Shown in pieces: positions 10,584 to 19,608 of a DNA stretch of 64,000 nt; the stretch's first letter is position 1, and each line of letters begins with the position of its first letter. The notes beneath the pieces were generated by a model, which saw only the letters and a program-made list of their open reading frames with translations, did no database searches and was not told where the DNA came from. The stretch is from Vibrio ruber DSM 16370 (lineage in GTDB: Bacteria > Pseudomonadota > Gammaproteobacteria > Enterobacterales > Vibrionaceae). The translations under genes and the position numbers were made by a program. Location: assembly GCF_900163965.1 (NCBI RefSeq), contig NZ_FULE01000039.1, positions 1-64,000 of the forward strand. The letters run 5' to 3'.

Positions 10584-10940
10584 TCAAAAACTCAAAACTT
10601 TATCTGCCTGATGCAGAATCTCTATCATGGTGTCATCGTGCACAATGGTCACAGGAATGATCAAATCATCTTCCGTCACGCCCCGTTGCCCTAATGCAGT
10701 CTCAGAGACAAAGACCTGATCAATATCATACAGATCGAGGAGTTTAAGCATCGGTGCATAATTCTTGCTGAGAATATCGTCTGTTTCCTGTCCCTGTAGA
10801 AGTTGTAAAACACCATCGCCCATGAAAACAACAGCAATGTTTTCACAATAAGCAGAGGCAGCCAACAGCGCATCAACCCCTTCTCTTCCGGAGCTGCGAC
10901 CATGAGGCGCATGACGAAAAACATAAATCAAACGATTCAA
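10584..10940 (-). CDS. tusC: sulfur relay protein TusC
   Basis: TusC (118 residues, DsrF family) is a subunit of the TusBCD sulfur-transfer complex. Recognisable parts are [21 protein letters not shown] and [16 protein letters not shown], which align well with E. coli TusC. The start codon is TTG at 10940, overlapping the tusD stop as TTGA, so translation is probably coupled. No better ATG exists upstream in frame. Confidence 0.9.
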   Translation of the reverse strand: MNRLIYVFRHAPHGRSSGREGVDALLAASAYCENIAVVFMGDGVLQLLQGQETDDILSKNYAPMLKLLDLYDIDQVFVSETALGQRGVTEDDLIIPVTIVHDDTMIEILHQADKVLSF

Positions 10941-11332
10941 AACTGGATAATCCTATCTTGGGTCAACATTGCCTCGGCTAAACTCCCCAGACCGGTCTGC
11001 ACAAATCCATCTGCCAGATTATCTTTAAAGACACAATGTTGAGTCGCTTCTTTTTCACTCAAAATTCCGCGTCTCAAAGACGCAGCGACACAAGTTTCAA
11101 GGCTGACACCATGTTCTTGCGCCAAATTTTGCCACGCTTTGGCCAGATCGAATTCATCATTGGCAGGAACAGACAACGAGGTGCCGTTAGTCACACCATC
11201 CTGATAGAAAAATACGCTGACAAGCGTGTGTCCTTTCTGGATCAAAGCGCGAGCGAACTGATAAGCACTCCGGGCTGACTGAGTCCCGTAGAGTGGCCCA
11301 TTCACAACCAACGTGTAAGTCAGAGTACTCAC
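10937..11332 (-). CDS. tusD: sulfurtransferase TusD
   Basis: TusD (131 residues, DsrE family) carries the persulfide-forming cysteine of the TusBCD complex: Cys81 in [14 protein letters not shown] corresponds to E. coli Cys78. The start [20 protein letters not shown] is typical. The start is GTG at 11332, overlapping the stop codon of the upstream regulator gene as GTGA, so the two genes are translationally coupled. All three tus genes are intact, implying functional mnm5s2U tRNA modification together with MnmA encoded elsewhere. Confidence 0.92.
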   Translation of the reverse strand: MSTLTYTLVVNGPLYGTQSARSAYQFARALIQKGHTLVSVFFYQDGVTNGTSLSVPANDEFDLAKAWQNLAQEHGVSLETCVAASLRRGILSEKEATQHCVFKDNLADGFVQTGLGSLAEAMLTQDRIIQF

Positions 11333-12051
11333 TTATCATCATCCTCAGTTTTACGCTGACGAATATAGAGATATACCGTATGTTTCGATATATTCAGACG
11401 ATCAGCGACGCGGTTGATCGCATCTTTAATATCGAAGATGCCTTTATCGAATAACGCCATCACTATCTGCCGGTTTTTAGTATTATTCGACACGGATTTA
11501 TCCGCATTGATTTCTTCAATCGTTCGCTCGACAGTCTGATCCACCAGCTCTTCCACATCACTGGCAAAATTGACGGATGATGCTGCGTCCTGTGCATCTT
11601 GATTGGGCATAAATGACTGCAATATCTGAGAAAATGGTGCATCAAGATTGACATTAATACATAGCAACCCAATCACACGATTATCACCGTTACGGATCGC
11701 AATCGTGATGGATTTCATTAATACACCACCTTTTGCCCGGGTAAAATAAGAACGGGAAAAATTCCGTTCAGACCCTTCAATATCTTTCAGCATTTTCAAT
11801 GCTAAATCCGTAATCGGTGAACCAACCTGACGGCCGGTGTTTTCACCATTGGCGATTTTGATGGCAGAAGTATTCAGATCTTCCAGTGAATGCAAGACGA
11901 TTTCACAAAACGGGCCGATCAGGCTTGCCAGACCATCCACAATTGCCTCATAAGAACGGAGAATGATTTTATCATGCTCTGTAAACGGTTTTACATGCAC
12001 AGATTCAATTTCCAGTAACATGTCAGCATTGAGTGTCTCTGTCGTCGCCAC
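11329..12051 (-). CDS. yheO: YheO-type transcriptional regulator (PAS-like plus HTH)
   Basis: The protein has 240 residues with two parts. A YheO-like PAS domain (about 30-150, with [20 protein letters not shown] and [18 protein letters not shown]) is followed by a C-terminal helix-turn-helix (about 190-235, with [21 protein letters not shown]). This is the architecture of E. coli YheO and the DauR family. The ligand is unknown. It is the first gene of the tusDCB unit and overlaps tusD by four bases, an arrangement also seen in E. coli, suggesting a functional link with sulfur relay that is not explained. Confidence 0.85.
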   Translation of the reverse strand: MATTETLNADMLLEIESVHVKPFTEHDKIILRSYEAIVDGLASLIGPFCEIVLHSLEDLNTSAIKIANGENTGRQVGSPITDLALKMLKDIEGSERNFSRSYFTRAKGGVLMKSITIAIRNGDNRVIGLLCINVNLDAPFSQILQSFMPNQDAQDAASSVNFASDVEELVDQTVERTIEEINADKSVSNNTKNRQIVMALFDKGIFDIKDAINRVADRLNISKHTVYLYIRQRKTEDDDK

Positions 12052-12170
12052 GTTGTTCCAGCCTTCGAAAATATCAACAAATGAATGTAAGTTTATCAGA
12101 AAATTTTAAAGTATCGCTAAGCTATCGTAGCAACAACTGATTTAAAACAAATTTATGTCACCAAACTCAA

Positions 12171-12199
12171 AAAAAAGGCCTGATAAATCAGGCCTTTTT
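12171..12199. terminator. terminator between fkpA and yheO
   Basis: The strong stem AAAGGCCTGA/TCAGGCCTTT with a TAAA loop has an A-run on one side and a T-run on the other. It lies about 46 bases after the fkpA stop and separates fkpA from the yheO-tus unit. Confidence 0.9.
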
Positions 12200-12245
12200 G
12201 ATTGGAAATAAATCGCTTAAACAGTAATGTCACTGCAACCGCTTA

Positions 12246-13031
12246 TTATTTACTATCTTTCTTTGCAGCATCCGCTTTTTCGACTTTCAACAATTCAACT
12301 TCAAATACCAGTGTTGAATCGGCAGGAATCGACGGTGTATCTCTGTCGCCATAAGCCAGTTCAGGTGGAATGACAAACTTGTACTTCGCGCCAACTTTCA
12401 TCAGCTGGACACCTTCGGTCCATCCTGGGATGACTCGATCCAGTGGGAATGTTGCCGGCTCACCACGATCATAAGAGCTATCGAACTGAGTACCATCGAT
12501 CAACGTTCCTTTATAGTGAACTTGCACGGTATCGGTTGCTTTTGGTGACTCACCCGTTCCTTTCGTCATCACTTGATACAGCAGACCTGACTTGGTTTTC
12601 TTCACGCCGTCTTGTTTCTCAAACTCTGCACGGAAATCATCACCGGCTTTCTTGTTCGCTTCTGCTTTCTCTTTGGCTTTTGTTGTTGCCAGTGTATTGA
12701 GTCGCTTATCAAAATCTTCCAATGCTTTACGAGCATCTTCATCTGTCATCGCTGAATTATTCGCAAATGCATTTTGAATCCCTTGCAACACAATATCTTT
12801 GTCCAGATCAATGCCATATTCTTTTGGCTTTTCAAGGCTTGTGCTTAGGTAATTCGCGAAAGAGACACCAATCGCATAAGCTGCTTTTTCATCATCTGAC
12901 TTAAACTGAACCGCTGCTGGTTTGGCAGCATCCTGAGTCGCAGCTTTAGTTTCTTGTTTTCCTTCATCCTGACAGCCTGCTGCAAGCATGACAGCGGCAG
13001 CAAGAAACGACACTTTTAACAATGATTTCAT
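12246..13031 (-). CDS. fkpA: FKBP-type peptidyl-prolyl isomerase FkpA, predicted lipoprotein
   Basis: FkpA is an envelope chaperone and proline isomerase. The 261-residue protein has an N-terminal dimerisation domain (about 50-150) and a C-terminal FKBP domain (YKGTLIDGTQFDSSYDRGEP, VIPGWTEGVQLMKVG, ELAYGDR). Unlike E. coli FkpA, which is soluble in the periplasm, this one ends its signal peptide in the lipobox LAAGC with Cys20, followed by a charged linker, so membrane anchoring is predicted. It is divergent from the WD40 lipoprotein gene and followed by its own terminator. Confidence 0.92.
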   Translation of the reverse strand: MKSLLKVSFLAAAVMLAAGCQDEGKQETKAATQDAAKPAAVQFKSDDEKAAYAIGVSFANYLSTSLEKPKEYGIDLDKDIVLQGIQNAFANNSAMTDEDARKALEDFDKRLNTLATTKAKEKAEANKKAGDDFRAEFEKQDGVKKTKSGLLYQVMTKGTGESPKATDTVQVHYKGTLIDGTQFDSSYDRGEPATFPLDRVIPGWTEGVQLMKVGAKYKFVIPPELAYGDRDTPSIPADSTLVFEVELLKVEKADAAKKDSK

Positions 13032-13169
13032 TCAATTCTCCAAATACGTGGGCAAACCTTTTGTAATTACTCATAATTTCTTGACTAAAATTGATGAGCA
13101 ACACATTGTTATACAAATATAACGTGATGTGATTCGAATGTCTTTAACTCTCAATGGAAATTCAGACTG

Positions 13170-14150
13170 ATGCGAATATTTTCCCTTTATCTATTCATGT
13201 TAATTGTCAGTGTGACGTTAAATGGGTGCTTTTTCTTCACATCTCCCATCCAGAAGTGGGAGATCACCCCAGAAGGAGCGACAGCTTTCGGCCTGAGTCG
13301 GGACGGAAGATTTGCCCTGAGCTATTCACAACAAAATCAGCTTCAGCTCTGGGATCTTTCAGAAAACAAGCGACTCGCACTACTTGGCCCCCTCGATCAA
13401 CAAAATAGCACTGTGACCAAAATCAAAATTTCAGATAATGATCGCTATGCCGTAACAGCCGGGCAGAATAATTTCGCCGTCTGGGACTTAGCTTGGACAC
13501 AGTCTAAAGGGCTCTGGTCTATTTCAGACGGACTCATCAGAGATATTGATCTCTCAAAAGATGGCGAACAAGTTCTCATGGGTCTATCCAATGGTAAAGC
13601 CATTTACGTGGACTTAGTCAGCGGAAGGCGTATGGAGTTCCTCGCCCATAATGAAAAAGTTAACTCTGTTGCATTATCGCCCAATGGTCGCTTTGCTCTC
13701 ACTGGTGGCAACGACTATCAAGCTTATTTGTGGGACACGAAATCAGGTCAGATACTAAGAAAATTTGAGCATGAACAACGCGTCGTGCGTGTCGCATTGC
13801 AGAGAGACGGAGATTTTGCATTTACATCCGATGGCGGAAACGAGGCCCGAGTCTGGGATTTACATACTGGCGAGGAAGTCTCTCACCTCCACAGTTTTGC
13901 CAGACAACTGATTTTTTCTGCTGTGCGATTTTCTGATGATGGGTCACAACTCATTACTGGCACGCCATCTGGTTATGTCGCTGTCTGGGATACGCAAAGC
14001 GGCGAACAACTTGATAAATTTTCAACAGAGCCGCCAAAAGTAGATCCACCGCCCCGCTCTGTCGTGTATGATGTTGCCTTTAATCAACAACATCATGTCA
14101 TATCAGCAAACTCTGCTGGTATTGCAGAAGCTTGGGAATTGGATGAGTAA
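13170..14150 (+). CDS. WD40-repeat predicted lipoprotein
   Basis: The protein has 326 residues. Residues 1-20 form a signal peptide with a lipobox-like LNGC (Cys20, with Asn at -2). The rest reads as a beta-propeller of WD40-like repeats, with recurring structural endings such as QLQLWDLSE, NFAVWDLAW, YQAYLWDTKSG, EARVWDLHTGEE, YVAVWDTQSGEQ and AEAWELDE, each preceded by a D/N-G-R-FAL-type strand. Function is unknown; a periplasmic protein-interaction platform is likely. It starts at ATG 13170 and overlaps slyX at its 3' end. The neighbours fkpA and slyX are conserved; I do not recall this gene being present between them in E. coli. Confidence 0.8.
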   Translation: MRIFSLYLFMLIVSVTLNGCFFFTSPIQKWEITPEGATAFGLSRDGRFALSYSQQNQLQLWDLSENKRLALLGPLDQQNSTVTKIKISDNDRYAVTAGQNNFAVWDLAWTQSKGLWSISDGLIRDIDLSKDGEQVLMGLSNGKAIYVDLVSGRRMEFLAHNEKVNSVALSPNGRFALTGGNDYQAYLWDTKSGQILRKFEHEQRVVRVALQRDGDFAFTSDGGNEARVWDLHTGEEVSHLHSFARQLIFSAVRFSDDGSQLITGTPSGYVAVWDTQSGEQLDKFSTEPPKVDPPPRSVVYDVAFNQQHHVISANSAGIAEAWELDE

Positions 14151-14382
14151 TAAAATGGCCCCAGAAGAAGCAGAACGACTAGAAGCTCGAATCAATGATT
14201 TGGAGTGCCAGTTGGCATTTCAGGAAGATACCATCGAAGCACTCAATCAAGCACTCAGTCAACAACAGCAGACCATTTCCCGGATGCAAGACCAAATGAA
14301 GTTCATGGCCGGGAAGCTTAAAAATGTTAGCGAATCACCGCTTGCCGACTCATCTCAAGAAACACCGCCGCCGCATTATTGA
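14143..14382 (+). CDS. slyX: SlyX family protein
   Basis: SlyX is a small coiled-coil protein of unknown function found next to fkpA in many gammaproteobacteria. The 79-residue product is nearly all heptad helix (EEAERLEARINDLECQLAF, then QEDTIEALNQALSQQQQTI) and ends in the diagnostic ETPPPHY. The ATG at 14143 lies inside the end of the WD40 gene (eight-base overlap); an alternative ATG at 14155 would lie just after its stop. Either way the two genes form one transcription unit. Confidence 0.9.
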   Translation: MSNKMAPEEAERLEARINDLECQLAFQEDTIEALNQALSQQQQTISRMQDQMKFMAGKLKNVSESPLADSSQETPPPHY

Positions 14383-14409
14383 TATGCCCCAGATGAATCG
14401 GAATCACAT

Positions 14410-14598
14410 CTATATGAGATAAAAATAGACAATTACAATACCGGCCACAACCAGACAACCACCGATTCGCCGCAGTAGAGAATTAGGTTGCTGGCTTAAC
14501 TGGGAGAGCATTCGGCGCCAGCCATTGGGTGTCAGAAGCGGACCGATTCCTTCGGCAATCAGTAATAAACCGACGGCCAACCATATTGAATGAGACAT
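14410..14598 (-). CDS. yjeT: DUF2065 small membrane protein (YjeT)
   Basis: This is a 62-residue protein with two predicted membrane helices: IWLAVGLLLIAEGIGPLL near the N-terminus and GGCLVVAGIVIVYFYLI at the C-terminus, linked by a basic segment (NGWRRMLSQL). It fits the DUF2065/YjeT family, which sits downstream of hflC in many gammaproteobacteria as here. Function is unknown; a role with the HflKC membrane complex is only suggested by position. ATG 14598 is preferred over an in-frame codon at 14613. Confidence 0.85.
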   Translation of the reverse strand: MSHSIWLAVGLLLIAEGIGPLLTPNGWRRMLSQLSQQPNSLLRRIGGCLVVAGIVIVYFYLI

Positions 14599-14617
14599 AA
14601 GATTTGATTCCAAAAAT

Positions 14618-14639
14618 AAAGGCTCCGAAAGGAGCCTTT
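14618..14639. terminator. hairpin between hflC and yjeT
   Basis: The stem AAAGGCTCC/GGAGCCTTT has a GAAA tetraloop, 37 bases after the hflC stop and overlapping the leader of yjeT. It is probably a partial terminator of the hfl operon. An 11-base direct repeat (TACTATGCTTG at 14641 and 14661) lies next to it. Confidence 0.65.
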
Positions 14640-14675
14640 ATACTATGCTTGCTACAGATATACTATGCTTGACAC

Positions 14676-15656
14676 TTATTTCGTGTTTTTACCTTTTGAG
14701 TTTTTCATATAACGGAAAAACTCACTGTCCGGATCAAGCACCAGAATATCACTTTTCTGGTTGAAAGATTCTTCATAAGCCTTTAAAGAACGCAGGAAGG
14801 TAAAGAATTCCGGATCTTGGCTGTATGAATCCGCATAGATTTTAGCTGCTTTCGCATCTGCTTCACCACGCGTTACACGAGCCGTTTTATCAGCCTCAGC
14901 CAGAATCGTTGCCACCTCAAGCTCAGCCTGAGCCTTGATGATTTCCGCTTTCTCACGACCTTGTGAACGGTGTTTACGAGCGACAGACTCACGTTCCGCT
15001 CTCATCCGTTTGTAAATCGATTCGCTAATCTCATCAGGCAAGTTGATCTTTTTCATCCGAAAATCAACAACGTAGACACCTAAATCTTTCATCGCGCTTT
15101 CACGTGTGCTCAGCAATACTTCTTCCATAATCTGGTCACGCTGACCATCGATTTTCAAAGCTTCTTTTGCCGCTTCCGTTGTCACGACTTCTGAATTTTC
15201 GCTGTCAGGTAAGACATTATTATCATCCAACGGGCCGGATACGATCTGTTTAATCTCTCGAGAACCGATCTCCGAACGTAATACGTCCGTTACCTTTCTC
15301 TCCAACAGTGCTTCAGCCGTTAAAGAACTCCCGCCTCCCGTAGCCAGATAATAAGTACCGAAATTCTGAATCCGCCACTTCACATAAGAATCGATGATGA
15401 CGTCTTTTTTCTCTGCGGTAACAAAGCGGTCAGAACGTCCATCCATGGTCTGGATTCGAGCTTCAAGCACTTTGACCCGGTCAAATAAAGGCATTTTAAA
15501 ATGCAGACCTGGATCATAGATACGGGCAATTTCACCATCTTTTAAGACACGTCCAAAACGAACGACGATGCCGCGCTCTCCTTCATGAATGACGAATACC
15601 GACATAAGGAAAACAATCAGAAGCAGCACCAATACAGGGATTATTAACTTACGCAT
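14676..15656 (-). CDS. hflC: HflC, SPFH-domain modulator of FtsH protease
   Basis: HflC (326 residues) forms with HflK a large membrane cage around FtsH and modulates its proteolysis of membrane proteins. An N-terminal membrane helix (LIIPVLVLLLIVFLMSVFVI, about 3-22) is followed by an SPFH/band-7 domain (HEGERGIVVRFGRVL, GLHFKMPLFDRV) and a long Ala/Glu-rich helix (KAQAELEVATILAEADKTAR). It starts two bases after hflK, the usual order hfq-hflX-hflK-hflC. Confidence 0.95.
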   Translation of the reverse strand: MRKLIIPVLVLLLIVFLMSVFVIHEGERGIVVRFGRVLKDGEIARIYDPGLHFKMPLFDRVKVLEARIQTMDGRSDRFVTAEKKDVIIDSYVKWRIQNFGTYYLATGGGSSLTAEALLERKVTDVLRSEIGSREIKQIVSGPLDDNNVLPDSENSEVVTTEAAKEALKIDGQRDQIMEEVLLSTRESAMKDLGVYVVDFRMKKINLPDEISESIYKRMRAERESVARKHRSQGREKAEIIKAQAELEVATILAEADKTARVTRGEADAKAAKIYADSYSQDPEFFTFLRSLKAYEESFNQKSDILVLDPDSEFFRYMKNSKGKNTK

Positions 15657-15658
15657 TC

Positions 15659-16849
15659 TTAGTATCTCCCTTGTCGTGATCCAGAGCGTGGCTGTGCATC
15701 ATCTTGATTACTACTTTTCTGCGACTCAAGTTCGATATGGTCATAAAGTGGCGATGACTTCAAATCTCTCTTGGTTTGCGTTTCTCCCTTCCCCGACAAT
15801 TTATCAATTGGCAGATAGAGCAAATTACCACTCGACTTAGAATCAATCAGAACTTTCGATGAATGAGAATAGACAGCCTGCATGGTATCGATGTACAAAC
15901 GGTTTCTTGTTACTTCCGGAGCCGCCTTATATTCCGGCAGTAATTTGGCAAACTGAGCAACCTGACCAGAAGCTTCATTCAGCACTCGTTCGCTATAACC
16001 TTGCGCTTCTTTCTTCAAACGCTCAGCACGACCGGTTGCCTTAGGAAGCACCTCATTTTTATAGGCTTCTGCTTCACGAATGAAACGCTCTTCATCTTCT
16101 CGGGCTGCAATTGCGTCATCAAACGCATCTTTAACTTGCTCCGGAGGACGAGCAGACTGAAAGTTCACATCGACAATCGTTAAACCCATATCATACTTCT
16201 TAATGATGTCATTCAATGTGTTTTGAGTCGTTTCGCGGATCTGCTGACGGCCACTGGTTAAAATGCTATCCATCAACGAGTCACCAATAACGGCACGCAG
16301 TGCTGAGTCAGTGGCTTGACGTAAACTATCGTCAGCACTCGTGACTTGATAGAGATATTTATATGGATCCGCTACCCGGTACTGGATATCCATTCCGACG
16401 GTAACCACATTCTCATCTTTTGTCAGCATCAGACCCGTTGCCCGTAATGAACGGATCGCCTGAACATTGACGGGTTCTACTTCATCAATAAAGCGTGCTC
16501 GCCAGTTCAAACCGGGATTGACGATATGGTCAAACTTACCCAGTCTCAGTAAAACACCCCGCTCGGCTTCACCGATAGTATAAAATCCGGAGAAAAACCA
16601 AATTGCAACGGCGATGACAGCAATGATTCCAAATCCAATGGAACCACCGCCGGGAAAAGAGGATCCTTTATTACCGCCTCCTTTCTTACCAAACTTACCG
16701 CTAATTTTCTGGCTCAGTTTATTGAACACTTCATCCAGATCCGGTGGCCCTTGATCACGGCCGCCACGGTCACCGTGGTCCTTATTACCCCACGGATCTT
16801 TATCACGGTCATTATTACCGTTGTTATTACCAGGCTCATTCCACGCCAT
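15659..16849 (-). CDS. hflK: HflK, SPFH-domain modulator of FtsH protease
   Basis: HflK (396 residues) is the partner of HflC. The order is: Gly/Asn/Asp-rich cytoplasmic tail (MAWNEPGNNNGNNDRDKDPW), a membrane helix around 75-95 (IGFGIIAVIAVAIWFFSGF), an SPFH domain (TIGEAERGVLLRLGKFD, PGLNWRARFIDEVEPVN), a coiled helix and a disordered C-terminus. ATG at 16849 has GGAGAT upstream. The gene lies 45 bases after hflX. Confidence 0.95.
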   Translation of the reverse strand: MAWNEPGNNNGNNDRDKDPWGNKDHGDRGGRDQGPPDLDEVFNKLSQKISGKFGKKGGGNKGSSFPGGGSIGFGIIAVIAVAIWFFSGFYTIGEAERGVLLRLGKFDHIVNPGLNWRARFIDEVEPVNVQAIRSLRATGLMLTKDENVVTVGMDIQYRVADPYKYLYQVTSADDSLRQATDSALRAVIGDSLMDSILTSGRQQIRETTQNTLNDIIKKYDMGLTIVDVNFQSARPPEQVKDAFDDAIAAREDEERFIREAEAYKNEVLPKATGRAERLKKEAQGYSERVLNEASGQVAQFAKLLPEYKAAPEVTRNRLYIDTMQAVYSHSSKVLIDSKSSGNLLYLPIDKLSGKGETQTKRDLKSSPLYDHIELESQKSSNQDDAQPRSGSRQGRY

Positions 16850-16894
16850 TAGTAATCTCCATCATTTGATATGACGTTACACTCTAGCAGTCCT

Positions 16895-18184
16895 TTAAGT
16901 AACTATAAAGTCAGATAAAACTGCGTGTTCTCTTTTTTCTAGTCTAGACCAATCCGCTTGTTGCATACGAATAGAAATTAATAAATTTCCTTGTTGATCA
17001 TATGATTCCTGCAAAATCGATCGATTCTTGAAGAAAAAACTGCGCATACGCCCCTGGTGTTCAGGTGGGATACACAGTTGATACTGAACGATTTTTCCGG
17101 ATAACCGCTCTGTCAGCGCTTGAAAAAGCAGCTCAATACCAAGACCTTCCATTGCTGAAACCCAAACGATTCGAGGGATGCCTTCATCATCTCGTTCAAT
17201 TCTGGGTTGCTGACTTTCCATATTGTCGATCTTGTTCATCACCAGCAGAACCGGAACTTCATCTGCTTCAATTTCAGCAAGCACATCATCGACGGCTCTT
17301 ATATTGTCACGAAAACGCTCATCACTTGCATCTACAACATGTAACAAAATGTCAGCTTCCTGAGTTTCTTGTAATGTTGCTTTAAAGGCAGCCACTAAAT
17401 CATGGGGCAAGTGACGGATAAATCCCACCGTATCGGCTAAAATTGCATTCCCCACATCTTCGAGTTGAATTCTTCTCAACGTGGGATCTAATGTTGCAAA
17501 TAACTGATCAGCTGCGTAAACACCAGCTTCGGTAATACGGTTAAACAGTGTTGATTTACCGGCATTGGTATATCCGACGAGCGATATCGTCGGTACTTCG
17601 GCACGGTTTCGGGCGCGACGCCCTTGTTCTCGCTGCTTGGCAACTTTTTCTAAGCGACGTAGTATCGCTTTAATCCGCTCACGCAATAAACGTCGGTCTG
17701 TTTCTAGCTGTGTTTCCCCGGGGCCCCGAAGACCAATCCCACCTTTCTGACGTTCAAGGTGTGTCCAGCCACGAACCAGTCGTGTTGACAGATGACGAAG
17801 CTGAGCAAGTTCAACTTGTAGCTTCCCTTCATGGGTTCGTGCTCGCTGAGCAAAGATATCCAGGATCAATCCAGTACGATCAATCACTCGACATTGACAC
17901 AACTGTTCAAGGTTGCGCTCTTGGGCGGGAGAAAGGGCATGGTTGAAAATCACAACTTCAGCTTCAGTTTGCATTACAGCTTGTGCAATTTCCTGAGCTT
18001 TACCCTCACCGACATAATATTTGGGGTGTGGAGCCTGACGACTACCTGTTATCACTTGCAGTGTCGTGACTCCAGCGGAACTAACCAGCATTTCACATTC
18101 GCTGAGATCTTCCCACTCCCCTTCTTGCGTAAAGTTGATATGAACAAGTACGGCTCGCTCACCGGCTTCATAACGGTCAAACAA
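16895..18184 (-). CDS. hflX: ribosome-associated GTPase HflX
   Basis: HflX (429 residues) is a GTPase that binds the 50S subunit and splits stalled ribosomes after heat or other stress. The N-terminal HflX domain ends in the glycine-rich GGIGLRGPGETQLETDRR (about 148-165). The GTPase domain has GYTNAGKS at 204-211, DTVGFIRHLPH and NKID. The start is TTG at 18184 with AAGGAG upstream; E. coli hflX also starts with TTG and begins MFDRY like this protein. It lies 32 bases after hfq. Confidence 0.95.
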   Translation of the reverse strand: MFDRYEAGERAVLVHINFTQEGEWEDLSECEMLVSSAGVTTLQVITGSRQAPHPKYYVGEGKAQEIAQAVMQTEAEVVIFNHALSPAQERNLEQLCQCRVIDRTGLILDIFAQRARTHEGKLQVELAQLRHLSTRLVRGWTHLERQKGGIGLRGPGETQLETDRRLLRERIKAILRRLEKVAKQREQGRRARNRAEVPTISLVGYTNAGKSTLFNRITEAGVYAADQLFATLDPTLRRIQLEDVGNAILADTVGFIRHLPHDLVAAFKATLQETQEADILLHVVDASDERFRDNIRAVDDVLAEIEADEVPVLLVMNKIDNMESQQPRIERDDEGIPRIVWVSAMEGLGIELLFQALTERLSGKIVQYQLCIPPEHQGRMRSFFFKNRSILQESYDQQGNLLISIRMQQADWSRLEKREHAVLSDFIVT

Positions 18185-18216
18185 GCTATCAACTCCTTAT
18201 AAGATATTGTATATGA

Positions 18217-18477
18217 TTAATCGTCTGACTTATCTGATGCACGCTCGTTAGCAGGACGATCACCATGATGGCTGACCGCACGAGCCGGAACAACCGTTGA
18301 AATTGCGTGCTTATAGACCATTTGGTTGACTGTGTTTTTCAACAGAATGACAAACTGATCAAACGATTCGATCTGCCCCTGCAGTTTAATACCATTAACC
18401 AAATAAATGGATACAGGAATACGCTCGCGACGTAATGCATTTAAGAATGGGTCTTGTAGAGATTGCCCCTTAGCCAT
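18217..18477 (-). CDS. hfq: RNA chaperone Hfq
   Basis: Hfq (86 residues) is the hexameric Sm-like ring that pairs small RNAs with mRNAs. The Sm1 region ([20 protein letters not shown]) and Sm2 ([14 protein letters not shown]) are complete, with the proximal-face residues QSLQDPFLN and YKH. The C-terminal tail is short and acidic ([11 protein letters not shown]), as in other vibrios. It lies between miaA (183 bases upstream) and hflX; in E. coli hfq has promoters inside miaA, which may apply here too. Confidence 0.98.
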   Translation of the reverse strand: MAKGQSLQDPFLNALRRERIPVSIYLVNGIKLQGQIESFDQFVILLKNTVNQMVYKHAISTVVPARAVSHHGDRPANERASDKSDD

Positions 18478-18660
18478 TTTATTTTCCTTATTTTCTATTT
18501 GTATTAATTATTTAGCTAGTGGTACACCAAGCTTTGTGCAGCCTTTGCATCCGAGCTAAACGAATAAAGTAACATCCTGAGACACCCAAGTTATGGCGCT
18601 TCTGAACCAAAATTTCAAGTGACATGTCCATAAAGGATGTACGACACAAAAACGATCACA

Positions 18661-19608
18661 TTATACACAGCGTACTCGATAAGAAGCTATCGAATTCGAT
18701 ATAATTTCATACGCTTGTTCAATATTCTCGCTATCCAGCCAAGTCAGATCATTCCAGCTACGGAGCCATGTGATCTGACGTTTGGCTAATTGACGAGTGG
18801 CACATATACCACGATAAATTGCTTCATCAAGCGAACAACTTCCGTCTAAATACTCCCACATCTGCCGGTAACCGACACAACGAATAGAAGGTAAATCAGC
18901 ATGGAGCTCCTGACGAGCATATAACGCTTTGACCTCATCTTCAAATCCGGCTTCGATCATCTTGTTAAAGCGAATTTCGATTCGCCGATGAAGCTCGGAG
19001 CGCTCCTGAGGTGCAATCGCGAACTGTACCACATCAAATGGTAGCACTTCTCCCTTCGTTCGCGTCAATTCCGTCAAAGTTTTTCCAGAAATTCGATAAA
19101 CTTCCAATGCTCTGGATAACCTTTGCGGATCATTGGGATGGATCCGCGCAGCCGACTCAGGATCAATCTCAGCCAACTGTTGATGCAATGCCGACCACCC
19201 TGAATCGTCAGCTTCTCGTTCAATCTGCTGTCGAATCTCAGCATTGGCTGCCGGTAAAGGAGATAACCCTTCAAGTAATGCTTTAAAGTACAGCATCGTG
19301 CCACCGACCAAGAGCGGGATCTTACCGTTTTGCACGATTTCATGCATATGCTGAAGCGCATCCCGACGAAAGTCCGCAGCTGAATAGGCGGATTCCGGCT
19401 CTAAAATATCGATTAACCGATGGGGCGCCAATGCCAGCTCTGCTGCCGTAGGCTTGGCCGTCCCGATATCCATGCCCCGGTAAATCAACGCGGAATCAAC
19501 GCTAATGATTTCAATCGGAAAATTCTGGCATAAACGGATTGCTAAATCAGTTTTTCCTGACGCGGTAGGCCCCATCAAAAACAGGGCCAGAGGTCGTTGT
19601 TGGCTCAT
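18661..19608 (-). CDS. miaA: tRNA dimethylallyltransferase MiaA
   Basis: MiaA (315 residues) adds a dimethylallyl group to A37 of tRNAs that read codons beginning with U, the first step to ms2i6A. The P-loop GPTASGKT is at 13-20, followed by [19 protein letters not shown] with the catalytic aspartate, and later [16 protein letters not shown] and [11 protein letters not shown]. It overlaps the mutL stop by four bases (ATGA), so the two are translated together. Hfq lies downstream. Confidence 0.97.
   Translation of the reverse strand: MSQQRPLALFLMGPTASGKTDLAIRLCQNFPIEIISVDSALIYRGMDIGTAKPTAAELALAPHRLIDILEPESAYSAADFRRDALQHMHEIVQNGKIPLLVGGTMLYFKALLEGLSPLPAANAEIRQQIEREADDSGWSALHQQLAEIDPESAARIHPNDPQRLSRALEVYRISGKTLTELTRTKGEVLPFDVVQFAIAPQERSELHRRIEIRFNKMIEAGFEDEVKALYARQELHADLPSIRCVGYRQMWEYLDGSCSLDEAIYRGICATRQLAKRQITWLRSWNDLTWLDSENIEQAYEIISNSIASYRVRCV

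Noticed and set aside
14641..14671. Direct repeat TACTATGCTTG after hflC as an attachment site
   Set aside because: Only 11 bases, 20 apart, in a spacer with no integrase or element between the copies; more likely replication slippage.
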